Positions 26,415-35,948 of a DNA stretch of 64,000 nt are shown here, piece after piece. Within the stretch, counting starts at the first letter, position 1. Each line of letters starts with the position of its first letter. Origin of the DNA: JANXQE01 sp035651635 (GTDB taxonomy: Bacteria > Verrucomicrobiota > Verrucomicrobiia > Limisphaerales > UBA8199). Under the pieces are notes generated by a model. That model saw only the letters and a list, made by a program, of their open reading frames with translations, did no database searches and had not been told where the DNA came from. Made by a program: the position numbers and the translations under genes. The DNA lies in assembly GCA_035651635.1 (NCBI GenBank), contig DASRFK010000101.1:1-64000 (forward strand), written 5' to 3'.

Positions 26415-27425
26415 ATGACTGAGAGGACAGCCGCGAGCTCCACGCTGGAGGCGTTTCCGATCCAATCCGCCGCGGGCGTTGCCAATCACCACCAGGCCGG
26501 TCGCGAAGTTTACCAGAAGATCACTGCCAATATTGCCCGGATTATGCAGGGCCAGGCTAAGGCCACACGCAAACTCCTGGCCGCTCTGGCCAGTGGCGGA
26601 CATGTTTTGCTGGAGGACTTTCCTGGGACTGGCAAGACGACTCTGGCCAAGGCTCTCGCGCGCTCGGTTGACGCCCAATTCAAGCGCATTCAGTTCACCC
26701 CGGACTTGTTGCCCTCGGACATTATCGGGGTGTCGGTGTTCAGCCAGCGCGATCAGCAGTTCCATTTTCATGAAGGGCCGGTGTTCACCCATATCCTCCT
26801 GGCTGATGAGATAAATCGCGCCTCGCCGCGGACACAATCGGCGCTGCTCGAAGCCATGGGAGAAAGCCAGGTGAGCGTCGACGGGGTGCGTCGAGATTTA
26901 GCGGAACTGTTCTTCGTCATTGCCACCCAGAATCCGGTGGAGTTTCGGGGAACTTATCCCCTGCCGGAAGCGCAGATGGATCGCTTTGCCATGCAATTTT
27001 CGCTGGGCTACGTCGATTCCACCGAAGAGGTGGCGATACTCAGCGCGCAGGAGCGCCGGCACCCACTTGAAGGACTGGAACCTTGTGTTTCCCTTTCGGA
27101 TGTCCTGGCGCTCCGGAGGGCAGCCAACCAGGTTCGCGTCAGCCAGGAAATCAAGCGATATGCCGTAGACCTGGTCGCAGCCACGCGGATTGCCAATGGA
27201 GTGCAACTGGGCGCCAGCGCTCGGGCCTCAATCGCGCTGATGAAAGCCGCCCAAGCGCTGGCCTTGTTCGATGGTTTGGCCTTCGTGGCGCCGGAGCAGA
27301 TCCAGGAATTGGCGGTGCCGGTGATCGCCCATCGAGTCGTGCTGGAACCGCAGGCCCGATTCTCCGGGTTGACCGCGAATGGAATTGTCGAGGAGATCAT
27401 TAACCGCGTTCCGGTTCCGGCATAA
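26415..27425 (+). CDS. MoxR family AAA+ ATPase
   Basis: The 336 residues have Walker A DFPGTGKTTLAKALA, Walker B ILLADEINRASPRTQSALLEAM, sensor 1 FFVIATQNPVEFRGTYPLPEAQMDRF and the C-terminal lid. MoxR ATPases act as chaperones in envelope or metal-cofactor maturation. It starts the standard MoxR-DUF58-transglutaminase operon, with 66 bases to the DUF58 gene. There is no good ribosome site before the ATG, which is preceded by TATA-rich bases. Confidence 0.95.
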   Translation: MTERTAASSTLEAFPIQSAAGVANHHQAGREVYQKITANIARIMQGQAKATRKLLAALASGGHVLLEDFPGTGKTTLAKALARSVDAQFKRIQFTPDLLPSDIIGVSVFSQRDQQFHFHEGPVFTHILLADEINRASPRTQSALLEAMGESQVSVDGVRRDLAELFFVIATQNPVEFRGTYPLPEAQMDRFAMQFSLGYVDSTEEVAILSAQERRHPLEGLEPCVSLSDVLALRRAANQVRVSQEIKRYAVDLVAATRIANGVQLGASARASIALMKAAQALALFDGLAFVAPEQIQELAVPVIAHRVVLEPQARFSGLTANGIVEEIINRVPVPA

Positions 27426-27491
27426 AAATCGCCAGGTACCAGCAGTCAGCATGCGCAGCACCAGTGAGAGTCTGCGGGCGGGTTTTGGCTT

Positions 27492-28838
27492 GTGACCCTC
27501 GCCTTCAAGTTGTTGTATCGGAGCTACCGCACGGTAGCGGGCGTACGTTATTGGGGTTACCGCCGGTTCACGCGGGCGGGTCTCACGGTACTGGGCGGAT
27601 TGGTAATCGCGACCATCCTTGGACCGGACACCGACAACAATGTGGCGTACCAGGGGTTCACTTTTCTTTTGCTGCTGCTCGTTGTAGCGTGTTGCTCAAG
27701 CTTCTTTTTTCGGGCTCGCTTTTCTGCCGCGCGCTCGCTGCCGCGATTTGGCACGGTGGGCGCCCCCCTGATCTATACGGTGTTGCTGCGAAACCTGACG
27801 CACAAAACTCAAAGCGGCCTCGCGGTCCTCGAGAACCTGGCCAACTTTCGGCCTTCCTTTCAGGATTGGCTGGCCGTCCGGCTGGCGTATGAGCAGCGCG
27901 CCCGTTCCTTTCGGTTCAGTCAGGGACGACGTTCCAACCCATTCCGGCTGGCGCACGTTAAAATCGCGCCCGTGCCGCCCGCGCCGGCACGACAGGAAGT
28001 GCGGGTACAATGCGAGTTGGTGCCGTTGCGGCGCGGGCTGTTGAAACTGGAAAGTGTGGGCGTTGCGCGGGCGGATCCCCTCGGGCTGTTCCGCGCGTTT
28101 ACCGAAGTGCCGCTTCCGCAAACCGTGCTGATCCTCCCGAAGCGCTATCCGCTGCCTTTGATTGCGCTGCCGGGAACCATGAAGTACCAGCAGGGCGGCG
28201 TCGCCTTAGCCTCGAACGTGGGCCAAAGCGACGAATTTGTTGCCCTCAGAGATTATCGGCAGGGTGATCCGCTTCGCCACATCCATTGGCGCAGTTGGGC
28301 CCGCGCGGGCAAGCCGGTGGTCAAAGAATTCGAAGATGAATTCTTTGTCCGCCACGCCCTGGTGTTGGACACCTTCACCGGGTACACCCATAGTGAAGCG
28401 TTCGAGGAAGCGACTTCCATTGCCGCCTCGTTTGCCTGCACGATTCAAACTCAGGAATCCCTCCTCGATTTGCTCTTTGTCGCTTCGAAGTCCTATTGTT
28501 TCACGGCGGGCCGTGGCGTTGCTCATGGGGAACAGTTGCTTGAAATCCTTGCTTCGGTCCGCCCGGCGCGGGAAGGGTCATTTCAAACTCTGGAACGGCT
28601 GGTCCTCAACCATATTTCCAAGGTGAGCGGGTGCATTTTTGTGCTGCTGGCTTGGGACGAACCGCGGCGCGAGTTCGTTAAAAAAGTGCAGGCACTGGGA
28701 GTTCCCTTGCTGGTACTGGTGGTCGTGGAAAGTGCCAGCGAAGCGGTTCGCGTTGCGACGGAATCCGCGGAGCGGCCGGACCGCTTCTTTATTCTGGAGT
28801 GTGGAAAAATTGAACAAGGCTTGGCGCAACTCAAATGA
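27492..28838 (+). CDS. DUF58 domain protein
   Basis: The 448 residues (GTG start) have two N-terminal membrane helices (LTVLGGLVIATILG and TFLLLLLVVACCSSFF), a beta-rich part, and the DUF58 hallmark SDEFVALRDYRQGDPLRHIHWRSWAR followed by a von Willebrand-A-like fold (HALVLDTFTG). In MoxR operons such proteins are the partner that binds the ATPase. The stop overlaps the next start by four bases. Confidence 0.93.
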   Translation: MTLAFKLLYRSYRTVAGVRYWGYRRFTRAGLTVLGGLVIATILGPDTDNNVAYQGFTFLLLLLVVACCSSFFFRARFSAARSLPRFGTVGAPLIYTVLLRNLTHKTQSGLAVLENLANFRPSFQDWLAVRLAYEQRARSFRFSQGRRSNPFRLAHVKIAPVPPAPARQEVRVQCELVPLRRGLLKLESVGVARADPLGLFRAFTEVPLPQTVLILPKRYPLPLIALPGTMKYQQGGVALASNVGQSDEFVALRDYRQGDPLRHIHWRSWARAGKPVVKEFEDEFFVRHALVLDTFTGYTHSEAFEEATSIAASFACTIQTQESLLDLLFVASKSYCFTAGRGVAHGEQLLEILASVRPAREGSFQTLERLVLNHISKVSGCIFVLLAWDEPRREFVKKVQALGVPLLVLVVVESASEAVRVATESAERPDRFFILECGKIEQGLAQLK

Positions 28839-30928
28839 AAACGCCTCCTTTTCTGCTCGGCGCGACCCTGGCATTTTGGGGCTGGCAAACCGGTTTTCTC
28901 GTCCCGGGCGTGGTCATGGGCCTGGCCTTGGAGCTAGCGCGGCTGGTCAAGGCGCGGTGGGACCTGTCCGATGATGATTTCGCGCGGATCTGGACCTTTT
29001 GCTCGCTGGCGTTGCTGGCGGCGGTGGTTTACTCGTTTACGGCCAATGAAGGCCCGGCGGATCTCAAGGGTTTGTTTCAGAACCCTTCGCTGCTAAACCA
29101 GCACAATGCCGGCGTGGCAGCGGGCCGGACAACTTCATCGGTGCTGCGCTGGCTGCCGATGACCTTCTTCCTGTTTATCTTCGCTCAGGCGTACAGCTCT
29201 CGGGAGGCAATCCCTCTGCACGTGATTTCTCTTATCCTGCAGTACCGGTGGAAGGCGGCTCGCAAAAAAGGGCTACCCGTGCCTCTCAGCCGCAATTTCA
29301 ACGTTTCCTATCCCTATTTTGCGCTGTGCCTGTTCTCGGCGAGCATTCACGCGGGCGACGACACGACGTTTTTCTGGGGATTCTGCCTGCTGACTGGTTG
29401 GGCGCTGTGGCCCGAACGTTCGCCTCGGTTTGCGCTGGCGCTATGGGTGGTGGTTTTGTCCATCGTGATTGCCCTGAGTTATTTCGGTCAACACGGGATC
29501 GGCCAGTTCCAGACCTACCTGGGCAATCTCAATCCGCAATGGCTGGGCGGATTTGCCCGCCGTCGCTTCGACCCGACGCAAAGCCAAACCGAGATTGGAA
29601 CTCTGGGCCGGATTAAGACCAGCACCAAGATCGTCATTCGCCTCGAAGCGCCCGACGGAGTTCCGCCGCGGCGTTTGCGCGAAGCCTCCTATCGCGGGTT
29701 CAAAGGCCGGACTTGGTACGCCGAGCTGACGGAAAATGACTTCAACCTCGTGGGTGCGACCAATGAAACGACTTTTACACTCGTGGACAAGCCCACCCTG
29801 GAAACAGTAAAGATCGCCTGCTACCTGCCCGGCGGCAAAGCCCTGCTCCCGCTGCCGGAGGGGGTCGGCCGGCTGGACAATCTGTTGGCCTATAACGTGT
29901 GGAAATGTCCACTGGGCGCCGTGCTCGAGGAAGGACCCGGCCTGGTCGTGTTCGATGCGCGTTACGGGCTGGGCAACACCCTCGATTCGCCCGCCGACGA
30001 TCAGGACACCTCGATACCGGAACGGGAGAAACCGGCGTTGGACCAAATCGTGTCCGATTTGCACCTGCACGGGCAGAGTGTCAATGAGGCTCTCAAGACC
30101 CTAGCCCAGTTCTTTTCCACTCAGTTTACCTACAGCACCTGGCAAGACCGGGATCGGACGCCACACCGCAACGAAAGTCCTCTCACCCGGTTCATGCTCC
30201 ACAGCCGCAGCGGCCATTGCGAATACTTCGCCACCGCGGCTGTTCTGCTCCTGCGTTCGATCGATATCCCCGCTCGCTATGCCGTTGGCTACGCGGTGCA
30301 CGAGGGTTCCGACCAAAACTACATCGTCCGGCAACGCGACGCCCATGCCTGGTGCCTGGTTTGGGACGCCACCCATCACTCCTGGCGCGACTTCGATCCG
30401 ACACCCGCTTCCTGGGTCGCGGTGGAGAGTTCGCGGATCTCCTGGGCGCAACGGGTCTCCGACCTGTGGGCCCGGGTGACCTTTGAGCTCTCAAAATTCC
30501 GCTGGGGTCAGAGCCATGTCCGGCAGTATGTTCTCTGGACCGTCATTCCGATCCTGGCCCTGCTGCTTTACCAGATCCTGTTTCGAACCAAACACCAGCG
30601 CCGCTCCCGCAACCAGGGCCGCCTCGGCCAACTGAGCGATTGGCCCGGATTGGATTCCGAGTTTTACGAATTGGAGCGCCAACTGAGCGCGCGCGGCCTG
30701 GGCCGCAACCAGAGCGAGCCGCTCCGGGAATGGCTGGCGCGAGTTGCCAAAGATAAAAATCTGGGTAGCGCCGGTGAAGGTCTGCGCGAATTGCTACTGC
30801 TCCACTACCGCTATCGGTTCGATCCCGAAGGTTTGACCCCGGCCGAACGGGACGAACTGCGCGCGCAGGCATGCGCTTGCCGGGTCGTGCTCGAACGGGT
30901 GCCGGCGCAGTTGGCGGAACGGCACTGA
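28835..30928 (+). CDS. Transglutaminase-like membrane protein (TgpA/DUF3488 type)
   Basis: The 697 residues have about five N-terminal membrane helices (roughly residues 1-225), a periplasmic transglutaminase core with Cys462 in RSGHCEYFATAAV, His504 in RDAHAWCLVW and Asp521 in DFDPTP, then another membrane helix near residue 565 (YVLWTVIPILALLLYQ) and a cytoplasmic helical tail of the DUF4129 kind. The triad is complete, so it may be an active cross-linking enzyme or peptidase. It ends the MoxR operon. Confidence 0.93.
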   Translation: MKTPPFLLGATLAFWGWQTGFLVPGVVMGLALELARLVKARWDLSDDDFARIWTFCSLALLAAVVYSFTANEGPADLKGLFQNPSLLNQHNAGVAAGRTTSSVLRWLPMTFFLFIFAQAYSSREAIPLHVISLILQYRWKAARKKGLPVPLSRNFNVSYPYFALCLFSASIHAGDDTTFFWGFCLLTGWALWPERSPRFALALWVVVLSIVIALSYFGQHGIGQFQTYLGNLNPQWLGGFARRRFDPTQSQTEIGTLGRIKTSTKIVIRLEAPDGVPPRRLREASYRGFKGRTWYAELTENDFNLVGATNETTFTLVDKPTLETVKIACYLPGGKALLPLPEGVGRLDNLLAYNVWKCPLGAVLEEGPGLVVFDARYGLGNTLDSPADDQDTSIPEREKPALDQIVSDLHLHGQSVNEALKTLAQFFSTQFTYSTWQDRDRTPHRNESPLTRFMLHSRSGHCEYFATAAVLLLRSIDIPARYAVGYAVHEGSDQNYIVRQRDAHAWCLVWDATHHSWRDFDPTPASWVAVESSRISWAQRVSDLWARVTFELSKFRWGQSHVRQYVLWTVIPILALLLYQILFRTKHQRRSRNQGRLGQLSDWPGLDSEFYELERQLSARGLGRNQSEPLREWLARVAKDKNLGSAGEGLRELLLLHYRYRFDPEGLTPAERDELRAQACACRVVLERVPAQLAERH

Positions 30929-30957
30929 CGCACGCTTTCCAAACCGGGGAAGCGACG

Positions 30958-30973
30958 TGCTAATTGTTTAGCA
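30958..30973. promoter_or_regulatory. Upstream operator for the BlaI-type repressor
   Basis: The site TGCTAA-TTGT-TTAGCA is a perfect 6+6 dyad. An identical dyad with another spacer follows 43 bases downstream, centre to centre. It lies just upstream of a candidate -35 (TTGCAG at 30982-30987). Confidence 0.8.
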
Positions 30974-31000
30974 TTTTTGTCTTGCAGGTCCCGGGGTGTG

Positions 31001-31016
31001 TGCTAATTTCTTAGCA
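31001..31016. promoter_or_regulatory. Downstream operator overlapping the -10 of the blaI-like gene
   Basis: TGCTAA-TTTC-TTAGCA repeats the dyad at 30958. It covers the candidate -10 element TAATTT (31004-31009), which is 16 bases from TTGCAG, and ends six bases before the ATG at 31023. Repressor bound here would block RNA polymerase. The message would be almost leaderless. Confidence 0.8.
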
Positions 31017-31022
31017 TACTGC

Positions 31023-31406
31023 ATGAACCCGGAAACTCATCTCTCCCGCCGCGAACGTCAGATCATGGATATCCTGCACGCCCGCGGCGCGGCCAGCGTC
31101 GCCGAAGTCCAGGCGGCTTTGCCCGATGCTCCCGGTTACTCGGCGGTGCGGGCGTTGCTCCGGATTCTCGAGGAAAAGGGCCAGGTAAAACACCGGGTCG
31201 AAGGAGCCAAATACGTTTACCTGGCCCGCATTTCACGGCAGGCCGCCAGCCGTTCGGCGCTCAAACGGGTGGTCTCGACTTTCTTCTCCGGATCGATTTC
31301 CCAAGCCGTAGCGGCGCTGCTTCAAGATGCGGATGCGCGCCTGCCGGAGCACGAATTGGAGCGGATTGAACGATTGATTCAACAAGCCAGGAAGGAGGGG
31401 CGTTAG
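31023..31406 (+). CDS. BlaI/MecI/CopY-type transcriptional repressor
   Basis: The 127 residues starting at 31023 form the family winged helix: LSRRERQIMDILHARGAASVAEVQAALP, YSAVRALLRILEEKGQVKHRVEGAKYVYLA, followed by a helical dimerisation tail. A start at 30996 would place the second operator inside the gene and is less likely. It should bind the two TGCTAA dyads upstream and repress itself and the BlaR-like gene, whose ATG follows its stop directly. Confidence 0.94.
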   Translation: MNPETHLSRRERQIMDILHARGAASVAEVQAALPDAPGYSAVRALLRILEEKGQVKHRVEGAKYVYLARISRQAASRSALKRVVSTFFSGSISQAVAALLQDADARLPEHELERIERLIQQARKEGR

Positions 31407-33845
31407 ATGAACGGAATGTTGCAACATCTTTGCGGACAGTTTGCCAACGGGCGCCTGGCGACAGCATTGCTGGACGCAGGGCTCAAGAGCTTCTTGCTCC
31501 TAAGCCTGGCCGGTCTGGGTTGCCTCATCTGGCGAAGAGCCAGCGCTGCGACACGACACTTGATTTGGTTTGGCGCGATCGTGGGCTCTCTTTGTTTTCC
31601 CGTACTGTTCACGCCGAAATGGCAGCCGCCGCTGTGGAGACTCGACAGCGGCTTCGATGGCGGCAACCAATGGATTGTGGCCATTTCATTAGGCTCCCGC
31701 GTCTTAAAACCAGGACCCGATCAAAGGCCATCTGCTTCGGCTAGCTTCAACACCCCGGTGGCGCTGCCTGAGCCGGCGGCCCGGTGGACTTTGCTGCGTC
31801 GCACGCTGAGGGCGGAATGGGCTGTTGGCCTGGTCCTTACCTGGGGCTGCGGATGTCTTTGGATTTTGTCGGGGACGCTCGTGGATCGCTTCCGCTTGAA
31901 GCTGCGGCGGCACCGAGGTGCCCGGCCCATCGGGGAAGACTGGCCGGAACTGTTGAAGGAACTCTGCCAAAGACTACGCGTGCGACGACGGGTCGCCTTG
32001 CTTCAAACCAGCGATGCCGTCATGCCCATCACTTGGGGAACGCGCCATCCGGTGATTCTGCTGCCAGCCGAAGCGAGCCAATGGCCGGCGGAACGGCGAC
32101 GGCTGGTACTGCTGCATGAACTGGCTCACGTGAAGCGCCGGGATTGCCTCACCCAGCTCATCGGTCGCCTGGCCGGCGCAGTTTATTGGTTTAATCCTCT
32201 GATTTGGGTGGCAAACCGCCAGATGCGCATCGAACGTGAACGGGCCTGCGACGATTTGGTCCTGAATGCCGGTTTTAAAGCCTCAAACTACGCCGCTCAC
32301 CTGGTCGAAATTGCCAGGAGCTATTCCCGCCAGCCGGCTCTCACGGGAATTGCCATGGCTCACTCCTCTCAGCTCACGAAACGGATTTCATCCATCCTCC
32401 AGGTTTCGCGTTCGCGTCAAGTGGGGCCGCTGGGACTGACGTGCATGTGGTTGGCGCTCGGGGCAGTGGTCATGGCGCTGGGAGGCAGTCAACCCGGCTC
32501 GCTCTTCAGCCCAGCGGTCGACTCTTCGGCGCTGCTCAAACAACAGCTCACACAATTGAAACTTTTTTCGGCTGCGAAACTGAAGCAGTCGCAGGAATTA
32601 GCAGCTCGCTCGGCCGAGCAGATTAACCCGGAGTTCCAGCGGTTCTTTACGGCGGCCACCGGTGGCGACTCACGGACGGTGACAAATATGTACGAAAGTT
32701 TTAAGAGAAGGCACCCGCAGTACTCACAGGGCAGTAATGAACCGGACCTCACCCTCAGCACGGCATATTGGTCGCCAGTGCTGGAAATCTGCCTGGCCTA
32801 CGACCATGTCATCCGTTGCGAGCCGAAATACACGGCCGTGCTGGCCGACGGAATCATTGACTCCATTCCCACGGGCAGCATTTATTTTGGAGGCACCGAC
32901 CCGGGGCGGGGTATTCCGACAGCTTTTGAGAAATCACAAATCGACGGCGAGCCGTTCTTTATTCTCACGCAGAATGCGTTGGCCGACGGGACGTACCTGA
33001 AATACCTCCGGGAAACCTATGGCAACAGGATTTACACACCCAGCGACGTCGATTCACAACAGTGCTTCGCCGAATACTGCGCCGACGCCGGGAAGCGCCT
33101 CGAGCACGATCGGCAATTCCCTTCCGAACCCAAACAACTGCGTCCCGGAGAAAACGTGCGGATGGAAAACGGCCGCTACGAAGTGACGGGCCAGGTTGCC
33201 GTGATGAGCATCAATGGTTTATTGACAAAACTGATCGTCGATCGAAATCCCACGCGCGAATTTTATATCGAGGAGAGTTTTCCGCTGGATTGGATGTATC
33301 CGCATTTAGAACCGCATGGCCTGGTGCTGCGGATTAACCGGGAGGCCATGATCCAACTGCCGGAGGAAGTTGTGACGCGGGACCGTCTGTATTGGCACAG
33401 CCGGGTGGCGGGCATGGTTGGGGGTTGGCTCACGCCCGACACCTCCATTAAGGCAATCGCGAACTTCGTCGAGTCGGTGTATGTGCAAAAAGACCTGGCC
33501 GCGCTCGCGGGCGATCCCCTCTTTGTTCGGAACGACTACGCCAAACGTACCTTTTCCAAATTGCGCAGTTCGATTGCTGGCGTCTATGCCTGGCGTGCGG
33601 ACCACGCGTCCCAGGTTGCCGACACCCCGCGAATGGCCGCCGAGGCTGATCTTGCATTCCGCGAGGCATACGTTCTCTGTCCCTACAGTCCAGAGGCTCT
33701 GTTTCGTTACGCGACATTTTTGTCGCAACACCATCGCTCCGAAGAGGCGTTGCTTCTCGCGACTACGAGCCTGCGAGTGGAACCGAACAATGATCAGGTT
33801 CGGGCGCTGGTCAAAAGCTTGAAAAGCGCGGCGGTTCGCAGATAA
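31407..33845 (+). CDS. BlaR1-like M56 sensor peptidase fused to an uncharacterised C-terminal domain
   Basis: The 812-residue protein starts immediately after the repressor stop. Residues 1-340 are the M56 part: membrane helices, zinc motif His237-Glu-x-x-His241 in LLHELAHVKRRDCLTQL, the glutamate in RIERERACDDLVL. A helix near residue 350 (LTCMWLALGAVVMALGG) ends it. Instead of a penicillin-binding domain, about 440 residues follow that contain SIYFGGTDPGRGIPT, EPFFILTQNALADGTYL, KRLEHDRQFPSEPKQLRPGE, EESFPLDWMYPHLEPHGL and a TPR-like end. The same domain occurs free at 62712-64000. In the family the protease cleaves the repressor on sensing a ligand. Confidence 0.88.
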   Translation: MNGMLQHLCGQFANGRLATALLDAGLKSFLLLSLAGLGCLIWRRASAATRHLIWFGAIVGSLCFPVLFTPKWQPPLWRLDSGFDGGNQWIVAISLGSRVLKPGPDQRPSASASFNTPVALPEPAARWTLLRRTLRAEWAVGLVLTWGCGCLWILSGTLVDRFRLKLRRHRGARPIGEDWPELLKELCQRLRVRRRVALLQTSDAVMPITWGTRHPVILLPAEASQWPAERRRLVLLHELAHVKRRDCLTQLIGRLAGAVYWFNPLIWVANRQMRIERERACDDLVLNAGFKASNYAAHLVEIARSYSRQPALTGIAMAHSSQLTKRISSILQVSRSRQVGPLGLTCMWLALGAVVMALGGSQPGSLFSPAVDSSALLKQQLTQLKLFSAAKLKQSQELAARSAEQINPEFQRFFTAATGGDSRTVTNMYESFKRRHPQYSQGSNEPDLTLSTAYWSPVLEICLAYDHVIRCEPKYTAVLADGIIDSIPTGSIYFGGTDPGRGIPTAFEKSQIDGEPFFILTQNALADGTYLKYLRETYGNRIYTPSDVDSQQCFAEYCADAGKRLEHDRQFPSEPKQLRPGENVRMENGRYEVTGQVAVMSINGLLTKLIVDRNPTREFYIEESFPLDWMYPHLEPHGLVLRINREAMIQLPEEVVTRDRLYWHSRVAGMVGGWLTPDTSIKAIANFVESVYVQKDLAALAGDPLFVRNDYAKRTFSKLRSSIAGVYAWRADHASQVADTPRMAAEADLAFREAYVLCPYSPEALFRYATFLSQHHRSEEALLLATTSLRVEPNNDQVRALVKSLKSAAVRR

Positions 33846-34004
33846 TGGTTTGCGAGGTCCGCACCTGCTTCCTAACGAGCCGCAGCCTCAGATCCGGACA
33901 TTGAGCATTTGCCAGGTTGTTTTGATGTCTCTTTTCTGTGTTGTTGAATTGCGGAGGCGACGGTCGCTGAAGCTTCAGATTTCATGAAGAACCATTGTGA
34001 TGGC

Positions 34005-35948
34005 TTAGTCAGATCCAGCTGGGAATGACTTCAAACCCGCCAGTGCTCCCAAGATGCTCTTTTGCACGGACGGGTTGAAAAGATTTCCCAGGTGACCGCC
34101 TTTCTCAAAAATGGTCAACTGGTCCGCTCCAAAGACCGATTTGAGCCACGCCAGGTCTTCCTCCGTCAGTAGAAAATCGTTCTGATTCGCGATTAGCCGG
34201 ATGTTAGGGTTGGCCTTGAGGCCAGCAAGGTGCGTCCGCAGGCTACCGGCCTGTTCGAGTTTATCCGGCGCATTTAATTCAATTCCCCGGCTCCAATAAT
34301 AGGGGATTAAAAACTTTTTTAAAAAATCCTCGTAAGAGTATTGCAGGATTTCCTGATAAAGCGCTGCCCGTCGGAATTTCCGGATGCGATGCTCGAGAAT
34401 CCCCCGATTGTGTCGCTGTTGGCTGCTGAAAATGGCGTCTCGCAGGATCAGCCGGAAGGCCACGCCGATCAGAAACTTGGACTCGATGTCGCTGAAGGGG
34501 AGTGACGTTTGAGGGGTGAGCGAGTTCTTGGACAAGGCTGCGACCTTTAAGAAGGTGTTCTCGATGTTATCGGTTCGCTCCGCGGCGGGCCAAGCCATCG
34601 GCGCTTGGTAAAACTCATCCAATTTGGAAATGCCATAGATCAACCGAACCGGCGCATTGATGGCGACGTAGCGATCGAATTTAATCAAGGGCACTTCATC
34701 GGTCGATTCCGTGGCTGCCATGAACAAAGATTCGAATCCGCCCATGGAGTAGCCCATTAGAGCCTTGGATCCGAACCGATTCGGGTAGAGCTTTTCCAAG
34801 TGGCGCGCGATTTCGGTCAACGCCAGGTGCAAATCGTGAACATCGACCGGCATGTAGGCCGGGACCTCCACTGTGGATGCGTTTTGGATGAACTCGAAAT
34901 TGAACGTGCTGCTGACGCATACAGCGGAGAAACCCTTCTGGTAAACCAGCTCTGCCAAAGCCAGCGCAGGTGCAGCCAAGCGATGCGAACCCAGTCCCGG
35001 GACGATAAAGACCACGGGGGCTTTTTTCGGTTGCAACCAAACCGTAAATTTTAATTTTCTGCCTGTGGCGGGAATCAGGACCGACCGGTTCTTGCCTCGG
35101 CTCGGGAATTCGGGGTCTTTGAAAGTGAAGAAGACGGATTCGAGCGTTTCGAGGGACGCTTCGTCCTGTTTTCCTTTCACTTGGAAATCGGCCACCCGAT
35201 TCTCCCTGGCGAATGTCCAGGCGTACTGAATCTCGGAATAAGGATCCTGTTCGGTCTGACTGAAGCGCACGTACTCGCCAACGCTGTCGGAGAGATCGTT
35301 GTACGTCACCGCGTAGGCGAGATACGTGTAGGGGCCGAGCCAGGTTAGCGGATCGCTCGCGACGAAATCGTAGGGAGCAATATAGAGCAACGGATTGGCC
35401 GCGGTATCCGCAGCCAGACCAACGGTGTCGCGTTCGTTGCTGGGCCCAAAAACCGGCAGCATCAGGAAGCAGCTCGGATTCCAGCCCCACTGGCCGAAAG
35501 TCTGGCCAAAATCCGCGTCTGAATTCGGGATCTTCCATTTGCTGGCCACGTCGAAGAACCCAGCTAACCCAACGGTGGTATTACAAACAAACCGGTAGGA
35601 TTCATCGCGCGCTCCATTCCATTTTCCCTGAAGCAGATTGTTGATCAATCGCCCAGGGTACGTGAGGTTCTTGCCAAAATTACCGATTCCGGTTCGGATC
35701 GGTTTGACCACTATAAATCGATAAACGCGGCTGGTTGGCTTAACGAAGTGGGTCATCAGGGCTTGGTTGAAGGCCCACATCACTCGATTGAACGGTTCGA
35801 TAGGATCGGGAACGGATTTGGGCAGAACAACGCTCTCCGCTTTGGCGTCTGGCGTGGTCGTTTTGCGAGTTTGCGCCGGCGAACTTGTAACCAAGCTCCA
35901 CGTCAGCACGGAGGTCAGCGCGATGCCTCCCGAAACGAAACGGTTCAT
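34005..35948 (-). CDS. MlaA (VacJ) domain fused to an alpha/beta hydrolase
   Basis: The 647 residues have a signal peptide (ALTSVLTWSLVTSSPAQT) without a lipobox Cys. Residues 50-250 are MlaA: DPIEPFNRVMWAFNQAL, NFGKNLTYPGRLINNLLQGKW, TTVGLAGFFDVASKW, DFGQTFGQWGW, ERDTVGLAADTAANPLLY. From about 310 an alpha/beta hydrolase follows with VVFIVPGLGSHR, nucleophile Ser401 in MGYSMGGFES, probable acid Asp591 (ANQNDFLLTEEDL) and His619 in EKGGHLGNLF. MlaA removes mislocalised phospholipids from the outer membrane; the hydrolase could act on lipids delivered to it (inference). Confidence 0.9.
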   Translation of the reverse strand: MNRFVSGGIALTSVLTWSLVTSSPAQTRKTTTPDAKAESVVLPKSVPDPIEPFNRVMWAFNQALMTHFVKPTSRVYRFIVVKPIRTGIGNFGKNLTYPGRLINNLLQGKWNGARDESYRFVCNTTVGLAGFFDVASKWKIPNSDADFGQTFGQWGWNPSCFLMLPVFGPSNERDTVGLAADTAANPLLYIAPYDFVASDPLTWLGPYTYLAYAVTYNDLSDSVGEYVRFSQTEQDPYSEIQYAWTFARENRVADFQVKGKQDEASLETLESVFFTFKDPEFPSRGKNRSVLIPATGRKLKFTVWLQPKKAPVVFIVPGLGSHRLAAPALALAELVYQKGFSAVCVSSTFNFEFIQNASTVEVPAYMPVDVHDLHLALTEIARHLEKLYPNRFGSKALMGYSMGGFESLFMAATESTDEVPLIKFDRYVAINAPVRLIYGISKLDEFYQAPMAWPAAERTDNIENTFLKVAALSKNSLTPQTSLPFSDIESKFLIGVAFRLILRDAIFSSQQRHNRGILEHRIRKFRRAALYQEILQYSYEDFLKKFLIPYYWSRGIELNAPDKLEQAGSLRTHLAGLKANPNIRLIANQNDFLLTEEDLAWLKSVFGADQLTIFEKGGHLGNLFNPSVQKSILGALAGLKSFPAGSD

